From the NCBI RefSeq assembly GCF_000708595.2, contig NZ_JARP01000007.1:310001-374000 (forward strand): DNA of 64,000 nucleotides, read 5' to 3'. The notes beneath the pieces were generated by a model, which saw only the letters and a list, made by a program, of their open reading frames with translations, did no database searches and was not told where the DNA came from. The stretch is from Flavobacterium sp. KJJ. Lineage in GTDB: Bacteria; Bacteroidota; Bacteroidia; Flavobacteriales; Flavobacteriaceae. Below, one piece after another: positions 9,847 through 17,466 of the stretch; within the stretch, counting starts at the first letter, position 1, and each line of letters starts with the position of its first letter. Both the position numbers and the translations under genes were made by a program.

Positions 9847-10195
9847 CAATATAACTGCTTTTTGTTTCCATGATATTTGTCATTTATGAATTATTTATGC
9901 AAATATTTTTATGCTAATAAGTTTCTTAAAAACTGAATTTTAAATCTTTTTAAATAGAAGAAAATTAAAATATTTTTTTTTTGAGATTTTTAATATTTAA
10001 ATATTTGAAATGTAGTTGTTTAACAAAAATAAAGATCAGTTTTTGTTAAGTTATTTTTTACAAATGATGTGTATTTGTAAAGTTTTAATTATATCGATTT
10101 CGTGAAAATTGATCTAATTTCGATTCGTTTTAATAAAATTAATCATAATAAAATGAGAAAAATTTAACTATCTACAAACCAAAAACCACAAAAAG
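9840..10195. other. AT-rich intergenic spacer
   Basis: 356 nt between the divergent haemoglobin and GH30 genes. Very AT-rich. Apart from the haemoglobin promoter element at its left edge I see no gene, RNA or strong hairpin. A TGTATTTG near 10070 is one base off a -7 element and might serve the GH30 gene, but it lacks a -33 partner. Confidence 0.5.
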
Positions 10196-12343
10196 ATGCA
10201 AAAAATTACTCGAAAACCTACAAATCGAATACAAACAATAATAATGGTTATCCTTATTATGTTTTTGTTCATTACTAAGATGAATGCTCAAACGGTTACG
10301 CCCTGGATAACCACAGGCGATCAAACAAAATTACTGCAACAGCAAGGGACTGTAAATTTCGGAACGAATTCCGGATCCAATCCATCTACAGTTACAATTA
10401 ATGCGGGAACAACCTACCAGACGATGGATGGATTTGGTTATACACTTACTGAAGGAAGCTGTGAAGTAATTAGCGGGATGGCTACAACGCAGCAAAATCA
10501 ATTATTAAATGACTTGTATAATCCGACTACAGGTTTAAACGCAAATGTAGTTCGTATAAGTATTGGAGCTTCAGATTTAAGCAGTTCTTCTTATAGTTAT
10601 AATGAAACTGCAGGCGATGTGAATATGAATAATTTTAGCTTGAACGGTCCTGATTTGAATTATTTAGTTCCGATTATAAAAAAGATTCTGCTCATTAATC
10701 CAAATATAAAAATACTAGCCACGCCATGGTCGGCGCCACGTTGGATGAAAACAAACAATTCTTGGTTTGGCGGAAATTTGCAGACCCAATATTATGCGGC
10801 TTATGCTAAATATTTTGTAAAATATTTTACAGCAATGCAGGCACAGGGAATTTCTATTTGGGGAATCACACCACAAAACGAACCAGAAAATCCGAATAAC
10901 GAACCAAGCATGCTGATGAATTCAACAGAGCAGAAAAATTTCATTAATCAGCAACTTGGCCCACAAATGGCAGCTGCAGGTTTTGGAAATATTAAAATTA
11001 TTGCTTTTGATCATAATTGTGATAATACAGCATATCCTATTGATGTTTTAAATAACAGCAGTTATGTAGATGGGGCAGCTTTTCATATGTATTTAGGAAA
11101 CATTTCAGCAATGTCAACAGTTCGAAATGCAACTAATAAAAATGTTTATTTTACAGAACAATACACTGGCTCAGGCGGAAGTTTTAGTGGCGATTTTGGC
11201 TGGCACATGCAAAATATAGTGATTGGAGGAACAAATAACTGGGCTAAAACAGTTTTAGAATGGAATGTTGCTAACAATTCTAGCCTAGGGCCTCATACCC
11301 CGGGCGGATGTAATACTTGTTTAGGGGCGGTGACAATTAATAACAGTACAAGTTATACTAAAAATGTTGCATACTATATTATTGGTCAAATCTCAAAATT
11401 TGTAAAGCCGGGTGCCTTACGAATAGGGTCTTCGAGTACTAGCGGCGGTATCCTATCTGTTGGGTTTAAAAATCCGGACGGATCGATCGTACTTGTAGTA
11501 TACAATTCTGCGGGATCATCAAATACTATAAAAGTTGTTTCAGGATCATCTGCATTTAATTATGCGGTTCCGGCAAATGCTGCTGTTACATTTACTTGGA
11601 GCGCTGGTACACCGCCTGCTTCTGGTTTTTCAGGATATTATAACATTATTTCAAGAAACAGCAATAAAGGTTTAGATGTTGCAGATAATTCGACAACTAG
11701 CGGAGGCCGTATTCAGCAATACGATATAACAGGCGGCGGTGGAAATAACCAGCGATGGAAATTTGTTTCTGACGGAAGCGGTAATTACTACATCATTGTA
11801 AAATCAACGGGAATGTATTTAGCGGTAGAAAATAACGGAACTGGCGATGGATTAAAAGTACAGCAAAAAACTTTTTCGGCATCTAATGAATTCAAATGGA
11901 CCGTGACAGATCTTGGTGGCGGTTATTATAAAATAATTAACGTAAACAGTGGTAAATCGCTTGATGTTGAAAATGTTTCGACTGCAAACGGTGCTAACAT
12001 TCAGGTTTGGAGTTATACAGGCGGATTAAATCAGCAATGGCAATTTGTTCAAGTTGAAGCTACGGCCAAAAAAGCTCTGACAATAACAGAAAATGAAAGT
12101 CCGAACGATATGGCGATTTTTATAAATTCGACTAACGATTATTTAAAAATTGACACTAATCACGAAGGAAATGGAGAAGTAGAAATATTCTCGATTAGCG
12201 GACAAAGTATTTTAAAGAAAACGGTAAATTTTGTAAAAGGAAATCAATCTGAAATTGAAATTTCGAGATTGCCAAAAGGAGTTTATGTTGTGAGAGTGAA
12301 TGACAGTAAAGGTTCTTATTCAAAAAAAATAGTAAAACAATAA
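10196..12343 (+). CDS. Secreted GH30 glycoside hydrolase with ricin-type lectin domain and T9SS sorting domain
   Basis: 715 aa. Residues 1-32 are a signal peptide ending KMNAQ. Residues about 70-470 are a GH30 clan-A catalytic domain. The acid/base is probably Glu229 in TPQNEP and the nucleophile Glu321 in VYFTEQY, with TPWSAPRWMK upstream as in the family. Residues about 478-618 form a ricin B-type beta-trefoil (CBM13-like) with QQW/NQRW repeats. Residues about 640-715 are a type A T9SS C-terminal domain ending in GVYVVRV and KKIVKQ. The protein should therefore be exported and released or surface-attached through type IX secretion. GH30 members act on beta-1,6-glucan, glucosylceramide or xylan. 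The substrate here is not decidable by eye, and no polysaccharide locus surrounds it. Confidence 0.9.
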   Translation: MQKITRKPTNRIQTIIMVILIMFLFITKMNAQTVTPWITTGDQTKLLQQQGTVNFGTNSGSNPSTVTINAGTTYQTMDGFGYTLTEGSCEVISGMATTQQNQLLNDLYNPTTGLNANVVRISIGASDLSSSSYSYNETAGDVNMNNFSLNGPDLNYLVPIIKKILLINPNIKILATPWSAPRWMKTNNSWFGGNLQTQYYAAYAKYFVKYFTAMQAQGISIWGITPQNEPENPNNEPSMLMNSTEQKNFINQQLGPQMAAAGFGNIKIIAFDHNCDNTAYPIDVLNNSSYVDGAAFHMYLGNISAMSTVRNATNKNVYFTEQYTGSGGSFSGDFGWHMQNIVIGGTNNWAKTVLEWNVANNSSLGPHTPGGCNTCLGAVTINNSTSYTKNVAYYIIGQISKFVKPGALRIGSSSTSGGILSVGFKNPDGSIVLVVYNSAGSSNTIKVVSGSSAFNYAVPANAAVTFTWSAGTPPASGFSGYYNIISRNSNKGLDVADNSTTSGGRIQQYDITGGGGNNQRWKFVSDGSGNYYIIVKSTGMYLAVENNGTGDGLKVQQKTFSASNEFKWTVTDLGGGYYKIINVNSGKSLDVENVSTANGANIQVWSYTGGLNQQWQFVQVEATAKKALTITENESPNDMAIFINSTNDYLKIDTNHEGNGEVEIFSISGQSILKKTVNFVKGNQSEIEISRLPKGVYVVRVNDSKGSYSKKIVKQ

Positions 12344-12383
12344 TTACAGATTTAGAATTCAATTAGTAATTTTATATTGATTT

Positions 12384-12419
12384 AAAAGGCTGCCTGATTT
12401 TATTTCAGACAGCCTTTTT
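12384..12419. terminator. Bidirectional intrinsic terminator between GH30 gene and ilvA
   Basis: Inverted repeat AAAAGGCTG...CAGCCTTTT with an inner CTGA/TCAG extension. T-runs on both strands serve the two convergent genes. Confidence 0.85.
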
Positions 12420-12422
12420 GTT

Positions 12423-13667
12423 TTATCCAATTAACTGGGTAAATAAATCTTGATTGTCATTTAAATAGTGAAACTCAAAACCATTTTTAGTCATATTCAT
12501 TTTAATTGCTAAAATATCTTTCTTGTTTTTTAATTCTAAACCAACTACAACGGAACCAACTTCGCGGCTGTTTTTCTTCGCAAATTGAAAATAAGTGATG
12601 TCATCATCTGGGCCTAAAATATTATTGACAAATTCCTTTAAAGCACCTGGACGTTGTGGAAACTGAATCATAAAATAATGCATTAAACCTTCATAAAGCA
12701 AGGAACGCTCTTTTATTTCGGCAGTTCGTTCGATGTCGTTATTGCTTCCGCTGACAACACAAACGATATTTTTGCCTTTAATTTTGTCTTTATAAAAACC
12801 CAAAGCAGCAATCGTCAAAGCTCCTGCAGGTTCTACAACCATTGCTTCTTCATTATACAAACGTAAAATTGTAGTACAGACTTTTCCTTCGGGAACCAAA
12901 ATAATATCTTCTAAATTTTCTCGGCAGATTTCAAAAGTTTTATCACCCACTTGTTTGACAGCAGCGCCATCTACAAATTTATCGATTGTAGTTAACGCGG
13001 TATTTTTGTTTCCTTCAATAGAAGTTTTCATCGAAGGAGCACCTTTTGGTTCAACCCCAATAATTTTTGTATTTGGACTTAAATGCTTAAAAACTTCAGA
13101 TAAACCAGAAGCGAGTCCGCCACCGCCAATCGGAACAAAAACATAATCGATTGGCTCTTTAAAACTTTCTAGAATTTCTAACCCAACCGTTCCTTGTCCA
13201 GCAATTACTTTTTCATCATCAAAAGGATGAATAAATGTTTTGTGATTTTTGATGGCATCTGCAGTTGCTGAAGCATAAGCATCATCAAAAGTGTCTCCAG
13301 TTAGTACAATATCAACAAAAGATTTTCCAAATAATTGTACTTGTTTTACTTTTTGTTTTGGAGTAGTTTTTGGCATATAAATTTTGCCTTGTATATGAAG
13401 TAGATTACAAGAATAAGCAACACCTTGTGCATGATTTCCTGCACTGGCACATACAATTCCGTTAGCTTTTTCTTTTTCGTTTAACGAAGAAATTTTGTTG
13501 TAAGCACCTCTAATCTTATACGAACGCACAATTTGCAAATCTTCTCTTTTTAATAAAACAATGGCTTTAAATTCGTCTGAAAGATTTAAATTTTGCGTGA
13601 GTGGAGTAGCAGCAACTACATTTTCGAGCTGTTTTTTAGCTGCGAGTACTTCGTTAAATAAATTCAT
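12423..13667 (-). CDS. ilvA: Threonine ammonia-lyase (threonine deaminase)
   Basis: 414 aa PLP enzyme that deaminates threonine to 2-oxobutanoate, the committed step toward isoleucine. The PLP lysine is Lys51 in VRSYKIRGAY, and the glycine-rich phosphate loop IGGGGLASG is present. An ACT-like regulatory domain occupies about residues 325-414 (HYFMIQFPQRPGAL), suggesting allosteric control. This is the short single-ACT form, not the 514-aa E. coli type. No other ilv gene is in the window. The transcript is preceded by an isoleucine-rich leader peptide, a terminator and an antiterminator (13785-13907), so expression is probably controlled by isoleucyl-tRNA supply. The biosynthetic role is therefore better supported than a catabolic one. 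Confidence 0.95.
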   Translation of the reverse strand: MNLFNEVLAAKKQLENVVAATPLTQNLNLSDEFKAIVLLKREDLQIVRSYKIRGAYNKISSLNEKEKANGIVCASAGNHAQGVAYSCNLLHIQGKIYMPKTTPKQKVKQVQLFGKSFVDIVLTGDTFDDAYASATADAIKNHKTFIHPFDDEKVIAGQGTVGLEILESFKEPIDYVFVPIGGGGLASGLSEVFKHLSPNTKIIGVEPKGAPSMKTSIEGNKNTALTTIDKFVDGAAVKQVGDKTFEICRENLEDIILVPEGKVCTTILRLYNEEAMVVEPAGALTIAALGFYKDKIKGKNIVCVVSGSNNDIERTAEIKERSLLYEGLMHYFMIQFPQRPGALKEFVNNILGPDDDITYFQFAKKNSREVGSVVVGLELKNKKDILAIKMNMTKNGFEFHYLNDNQDLFTQLIG

Positions 13668-13682
13668 GGTGTTTGTTTTTAT

Positions 13683-13752
13683 TTTTTTGCCGCAGATTTA
13701 AAGAATTATAATGATTGTTAATCTGTGGAATGTGCAAATCCGCGGCAAAAAA
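13683..13752. repeat. Palindromic element in the ilvA 5' leader
   Basis: 17-nt arms at 13683-13699 and 13736-13752 are inverted copies with one mismatch (core GCCGCAGATTT against AAATCCGCGGC, flanked by T6/A6). They enclose 36 nt. The element lies between the attenuator terminator and the ilvA ATG. It resembles small dispersed palindromes of Flavobacterium intergenic DNA, but no second copy is in this window. Confidence 0.6.
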
Positions 13753-13784
13753 TATATTATTTTTTAATCTTTTAAAAATAAAAA

Positions 13785-13805
13785 AACCTCCCGATTTGGG
13801 AGGTT
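13785..13805 (-). terminator. Attenuator terminator of the ilvA leader
   Basis: Read on the minus strand: 8-bp stem AACCTCCC/GGGAGGTT, 5-nt loop AAATC, then TTTTTTTATTTTT-like tract (the stem T's plus 13784-13768). It ends the leader transcript about 43 nt after the leader peptide stop and 117 nt before the ilvA ATG. Confidence 0.88.
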
Positions 13806-13869
13806 CTTATAAATTATATTTTTACTTATTTATATAACACCTCGCCATTATTGCTGAATTGCAATAATG
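13800..13869 (-). promoter_or_regulatory. Pause hairpin and antiterminator pairing of the ilvA attenuator
   Basis: Two further pairings in the leader RNA. Pause hairpin 13846-13869: 9-bp perfect stem CATTATTGC/GCAATAATG, 6-nt loop, covering the last Ile codons and the leader stop. Antiterminator: UAUAAAU (13828-13834) with AUUUAUA (13808-13814), then GAGGU (13839-13843) with ACCUC (13800-13804), 12 bp in all. The second set takes the 5' arm of the terminator, so antiterminator and terminator exclude each other. GAGGU begins 5 nt after the leader stop codon, where a terminating ribosome would cover it. Confidence 0.75.
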
Positions 13870-13907
13870 CTGATAATAGCGATGATAATGTTATTAAAGT
13901 TTGTCAT
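13848..13907 (-). CDS. Isoleucine-rich leader peptide of ilvA
   Basis: Nineteen-codon ORF reading MTNFNNIIIAIISIIAIQQ then TAA. Eight residues are isoleucine, clustered in codons 7-17 and all ATT or ATC. It starts 19 nt downstream of a TACATTTG promoter element, has the A-rich upstream region usual for this phylum, and is followed by a pause hairpin, an antiterminator arm and an intrinsic terminator before ilvA. By analogy with ilv, thr and his leader peptides, ribosome stalling on Ile codons when Ile-tRNA is scarce would free the antiterminator and let ilvA be transcribed. Function is inferred. The peptide itself has no other expected activity. Confidence 0.8.
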   Translation of the reverse strand: MTNFNNIIIAIISIIAIQQ

Positions 13908-13925
13908 TTTTTGTTTTTTGAAAAA

Positions 13926-13933
13926 CAAATGTA
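13926..13933 (-). promoter_or_regulatory. Promoter -7 element of the ilvA leader transcript
   Basis: TACATTTG on the minus strand fits TAnnTTTG exactly. It lies just past the stop codon of the DUF4136 gene (13938) and would start RNA near 13920, about 12 nt before the leader ATG. No obvious TTG -33 box. Confidence 0.6.
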
Positions 13934-13937
13934 TTAA

Positions 13938-14477
13938 TTATTTTTTTACCGGAGGATATTGCGCTAAAACTTTCGTTACAATTTCGTTAACTCTCTCGTC
14001 TTTTTTATCAACGTTTTTAGTTAAGGTTGCAACACCTTCTCCTTGCCAGATCATTTCTTTCTTTTTAGCATCAATCAAATCGATGAACAAAGTTCCCTCT
14101 GTAGAAGTTGAGACAGTAGTTTGATTTCCTCCATACATCATATAAGGATTCCATCCCCATCCCCAACCGTAGCCCCATCCGGCGCTAAATTGGTTTACAT
14201 TAACTTGTTCTCTTGATTTTGTAAAAATATTTACTAATAAATCTGGGTTTTCACTTTTAGTAAAACCTTTGGCTTGCATTTGGGCGTCTATTGCGTGTAA
14301 AATACGTCTCTTATCCAAATCAGAAATTTCAACCTTGTCGATTCCAGGCTTAAAAAAAGCATAAGTTTTATAAGGCGCAAAATCTACGTTTTTATCATAA
14401 TCAGAATAAACACTGACCGTGCTGCATGAGGCAAGTAATAAAAGCAAAAAAACGGGCACTAATTTGAATGTTTTCAT
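13938..14477 (-). CDS. DUF4136 lipoprotein
   Basis: 179 aa with start at MKTFKLVPV. A longer frame exists upstream but would bury the signal peptide and overlap hutU. Lipobox LLASC gives a lipidated Cys18. The body (YSDYDKNVDFAPYKTYAFF...) fits the DUF4136 family, secreted lipoproteins of unknown role. A short glycine/tryptophan-rich stretch (GWGYGWGWGWNPYMMYGG) sits near residues 115-132. It starts 52 nt after hutU on the same strand, so read-through is possible. No enzyme motif is seen. Confidence 0.8.
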   Translation of the reverse strand: MKTFKLVPVFLLLLLASCSTVSVYSDYDKNVDFAPYKTYAFFKPGIDKVEISDLDKRRILHAIDAQMQAKGFTKSENPDLLVNIFTKSREQVNVNQFSAGWGYGWGWGWNPYMMYGGNQTTVSTSTEGTLFIDLIDAKKKEMIWQGEGVATLTKNVDKKDERVNEIVTKVLAQYPPVKK

Positions 14478-14529
14478 ATATTTAAAAATTTTAATGTTCT
14501 CATTTTTAGTTAAATAAGAAATCTTTGGG

Positions 14530-16506
14530 CTAAAACAGACTTTCGTCAACTATATTAGGCAAAGTTACTTTTAGTAAAGGCTGAACTTCCATCGCTCTTT
14601 TTATAGCAAAAATAGCTTCGTCATTTCGAGCCCAGCTTCGTCTTGAAATTCCGTTATTAACATCCCAGAAAAGCATTGATGCTAAACGCTTTGAAGCTTC
14701 TTTAGATCCATCAAGAACCATACCAAAACCACCGTTTATAACCTCGCCCCAGCCAACGCCGCCACCGTTGTGAATAGAAACCCAAGTAGCGCCTCTAAAG
14801 CTGTCTCCAATTACGTTTTGAATCGCCATATCGGCTGTAAAACGGGACCCGTCGTAAATGTTTGAAGTCTCTCTGTAAGGAGAATCAGTTCCTGAAACGT
14901 CGTGATGATCACGTCCTAAAACAACGACTCCAATTTCGCCTTTGGCAATTGCCTGGTTAAAAGCTTCCGCAATTTTAATTCGGCCTTCAGCATCGGCATA
15001 TAAAATTCGGGCTTGAGAACCTACGACCAATTTATTTTCCTGCGCGCCTTTAATCCATTTAATATTATCCTGCATTTGCTGCTGAATTTCATTTGGAGAC
15101 GTTTTTGCCAATTCTTCTAAAACCTGACTTGCAATCGTATCTGTTTTTTGTAAATCTTCGGGTTTTCCAGACGTACAAACCCATCGAAAAGGTCCAAATC
15201 CATAATCAAAACACATTGGTCCCATAATATCCTGAACATAACTCGGATATTTAAAATCGATATTATTTTCGGCCATTACATCTGCACCGGCGCGTGAAGC
15301 TTCTAATAAAAAGGCATTTCCGTAATCGAAAAAGTAAGTTCCTTTTGCGGTATGTTTGTTAATTGCTTTTGCTTGTCTGCGCAAAGATTCCTGTACTTTT
15401 TCTTTGAATAATTCAGGATTATTGGCCATCATTTCATTAGCTTCTTCAAAGGTAATTCCAACCGGATAATAACCTCCAGCCCACGGATTATGTAATGAAG
15501 TCTGATCAGATCCTAAATCAATTTTGATGTTTTCTTTGTCAAAACATTCCCAAACATCCACTACATTTCCTAAATAAGCAATCGAAACGACTTCTTTATT
15601 GGCTTTCGCGGAATTGACTCTTTTAACCAATTCTTCTGTCGAAGTTACAATTTCATTAATCCATCCTTGCTCGTGACGAATTTTTGTAATTTTCGGATTT
15701 ACTTCGGCGCAGACCGTAATACATCCGGCAATATTTCCTGCTTTTGGCTGTGCGCCAGACATACCGCCAAGTCCTGAAGTTACAAAAAGATTTCCTTCTG
15801 GATTTAATTTTATTTTTCTAAAACCATTCAAAACCGTAATTGTAGTTCCGTGTACAATTCCCTGTGGGCCAATGTACATATAACTTCCTGCGGTCATTTG
15901 TCCGTATTGCGAAACACCAAGTGCATTCATTTTTTCCCAATCGTCAGGTTTGGAGTAATTCGGGATTACCATTCCGTTTGTAACCACAACTCTTGGCGCT
16001 TCTTTATGCGATGGAAACAATCCCATCGGATGTCCTGAATACATGGTTAAAGTCTGCTCATCTGTCATTTCAGACAAATACTGCATTGTCAATAAATATT
16101 GTGCCCAGTTTTGAAAAACGGCACCGTTTCCTCCGTAAGTAATTAATTCATGCGGATGCTGTGCCACGGCATAATCCAAATTATTCTGAATCATGTGCAT
16201 AATGGCTTTTGCCTGCAATGATTTCCCCGGATATTCATCAATTGGCCGCGCGTACATTTTGTAATCAGGACGAAAACGATACATATATATACGACCGTAT
16301 TTTTCTAATTCTTCTGAAAATTCAACAATTAATGCAGCATGATGTTTAGCTTCAAAATAACGCAAAGCATTTTTTAAAGCTAGTTTTTTTTCTTCTGCCG
16401 AAAGAATATCTTTTCGTTTTGGTGCATGATTAATAGTTGAATCGTATTCTTTTTTTGGAGGTAAGATGGAAGGAATTCCTTCTTGTATTTGTTCTTTGAA
16501 AGTCAT
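14530..16506 (-). CDS. hutU: Urocanate hydratase
   Basis: 658 aa NAD-dependent urocanase, second step of histidine degradation (urocanate to imidazolonepropionate). Recognised from TYGGNGAVFQNWAQY, GPQGIVHGTT, LGGMSGAQPKA and GPFRWVCTSG. The Cys444 of the last motif corresponds to the conserved active-site-region Cys of the family. It is about 100 residues longer than the 550-aa proteobacterial enzyme, with extra N-terminal sequence and an insert, a form I know from Bacteroidota. No hutH, hutI or hutG lies in the window, so the pathway genes are dispersed or absent nearby. Confidence 0.95.
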   Translation of the reverse strand: MTFKEQIQEGIPSILPPKKEYDSTINHAPKRKDILSAEEKKLALKNALRYFEAKHHAALIVEFSEELEKYGRIYMYRFRPDYKMYARPIDEYPGKSLQAKAIMHMIQNNLDYAVAQHPHELITYGGNGAVFQNWAQYLLTMQYLSEMTDEQTLTMYSGHPMGLFPSHKEAPRVVVTNGMVIPNYSKPDDWEKMNALGVSQYGQMTAGSYMYIGPQGIVHGTTITVLNGFRKIKLNPEGNLFVTSGLGGMSGAQPKAGNIAGCITVCAEVNPKITKIRHEQGWINEIVTSTEELVKRVNSAKANKEVVSIAYLGNVVDVWECFDKENIKIDLGSDQTSLHNPWAGGYYPVGITFEEANEMMANNPELFKEKVQESLRRQAKAINKHTAKGTYFFDYGNAFLLEASRAGADVMAENNIDFKYPSYVQDIMGPMCFDYGFGPFRWVCTSGKPEDLQKTDTIASQVLEELAKTSPNEIQQQMQDNIKWIKGAQENKLVVGSQARILYADAEGRIKIAEAFNQAIAKGEIGVVVLGRDHHDVSGTDSPYRETSNIYDGSRFTADMAIQNVIGDSFRGATWVSIHNGGGVGWGEVINGGFGMVLDGSKEASKRLASMLFWDVNNGISRRSWARNDEAIFAIKRAMEVQPLLKVTLPNIVDESLF

Positions 16507-16832
16507 TTTTTTTTTTAGATTTTTAGATATTAGATCGTTAGACTTCTTAGATTTTAGAAGTACAAATCATATAGCTATTTTAAAAGTTAATTTTAAGTTC
16601 ATTTTGAAGAATTATCTCATTTTCAAATTGACACATTTCATAATTAAAAAAAAACTAAGGATAACGAATATCCGACCTATGATAGGATTTGTGGATTTTA
16701 ATCCTAAATTTTCTTGAACGAATATCCATGTAAATATTTTAGATTTTAGTCCCGATCTCGAAACCTCGGGACGGGATAGATTTTAGATTGCTGAATTATG
16801 TAATTATCAAATTGGCACATTTTCTAATTATA
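16507..16832. other. Intergenic spacer with repeated words
   Basis: 326 nt between the hutU start and the end of the DUF5522 gene. It holds variants of the word GATTTTTAGA/GATTTTAGA (near 16517, 16550, 16741, 16778) and one copy of the 25-nt CCCG/CGGG hairpin at 16748-16772. No gene is seen. A plus-strand frame running through here has no coding character. Confidence 0.55.
16748..16772. repeat. 25-nt palindromic intergenic repeat, copy 1
   Basis: AGTCCCGA...TCGGGAC: 7-bp stem (GTCCCGA/TCGGGAC) around a 10-nt loop. Matches the copy at 28393-28417 at 21 of 25 positions, with differences only in the loop and innermost pair. Both copies are in non-coding DNA. Confidence 0.7.
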
Positions 16833-17009
16833 CTATTTCCTAATCCTGCCTGTTTTTTTGTCGAATCCATACGGACAATGACGACAGCCGCTTTTGCAGC
16901 AGTAACCACGTTTTAAATGGTGTTTTTCTGTAAAGCATTTATAACCTTCGGGCGTATAGTAAAAATCTTCACCTTCGATTAATTTATTTTCATTACTTTG
17001 CTCTTTCAT
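16833..17009 (-). CDS. Small Cys-rich DUF5522 family protein
   Basis: 58 aa. The C-terminal half carries KCF, YCCKSGCRHCPYGF and a basic tail (KKTGRIRK). Five of the cysteines lie within 22 residues, suggesting a metal site or a disulfide-rich knot. The motif RGYCCKSGCRHCPYGF is what I associate with the DUF5522 family of unknown function. A GEDFYYTPEGYKCFTEKHH segment precedes it. It is divergent from the membrane HExxH gene, with a 115-nt shared upstream region. Similar short proteins are often missed because of their length. Confidence 0.75.
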   Translation of the reverse strand: MKEQSNENKLIEGEDFYYTPEGYKCFTEKHHLKRGYCCKSGCRHCPYGFDKKTGRIRK

Positions 17010-17124
17010 AAATCTGCTTCGCGTTCTATTTTAATAAACTTAAAAATCAAAAATATAATATTTGATTATGATTTTATTGAAATCGAACAATTTTATAGCT
17101 ACAAATTTATAATTTTTACAGCCA

Positions 17125-17460
17125 ATGTTTCTGATTGTTGCCAAATATTTAATTCCGAAAGGATATCGTGGAATGGCTGTATTTCCGTTTGTATTGATGA
17201 AATATGATTTGGATAAAAAAAATGAAGTTTTTGTTAATCATGAAAAAATTCATTTAAGACAGCAGTTAGAACTTTTGATAATTCCGTTTTTTGTGTTCTA
17301 TTTTCTAGAGTATATAGTGCGTTTAATTCAATATAAAAATGCAGCTTTAGCCTATCGAAATATTAGTTTTGAAAGAGAAGCTTACGCAAATGAAACCAAT
17401 TTGAATTATCTGAAAAACCGATCATTTTTTCAATTTCTAAAATACATCACTTTAAAATAA
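17125..17460 (+). CDS. Small membrane protein with HExxH motif
   Basis: 111 aa. It contains VNHEKIHLRQQLE (HExxH at about residues 39-43), a hydrophobic helix IIPFFVFYFLEYIVRLI just after, and a downstream FEREAYANE with possible third-ligand glutamates. This arrangement looks like a minimal zinc metallopeptidase or an inactive relative. I do not recognise a named family with certainty. It is followed after 6 nt by the ACC-deaminase-like gene, which in turn overlaps the glucosaminidase gene, so the three form an operon. Confidence 0.6.
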   Translation: MFLIVAKYLIPKGYRGMAVFPFVLMKYDLDKKNEVFVNHEKIHLRQQLELLIIPFFVFYFLEYIVRLIQYKNAALAYRNISFEREAYANETNLNYLKNRSFFQFLKYITLK

Positions 17461-17466
17461 AACCTT

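Noticed and set aside
13867..14124. Plus-strand 85-codon frame across the ilvA leader promoter and the DUF4136 end
   Set aside because: Antisense to a good lipoprotein gene, with Phe/Leu-rich composition. The minus-strand reading (leader and DUF4136) explains the region.
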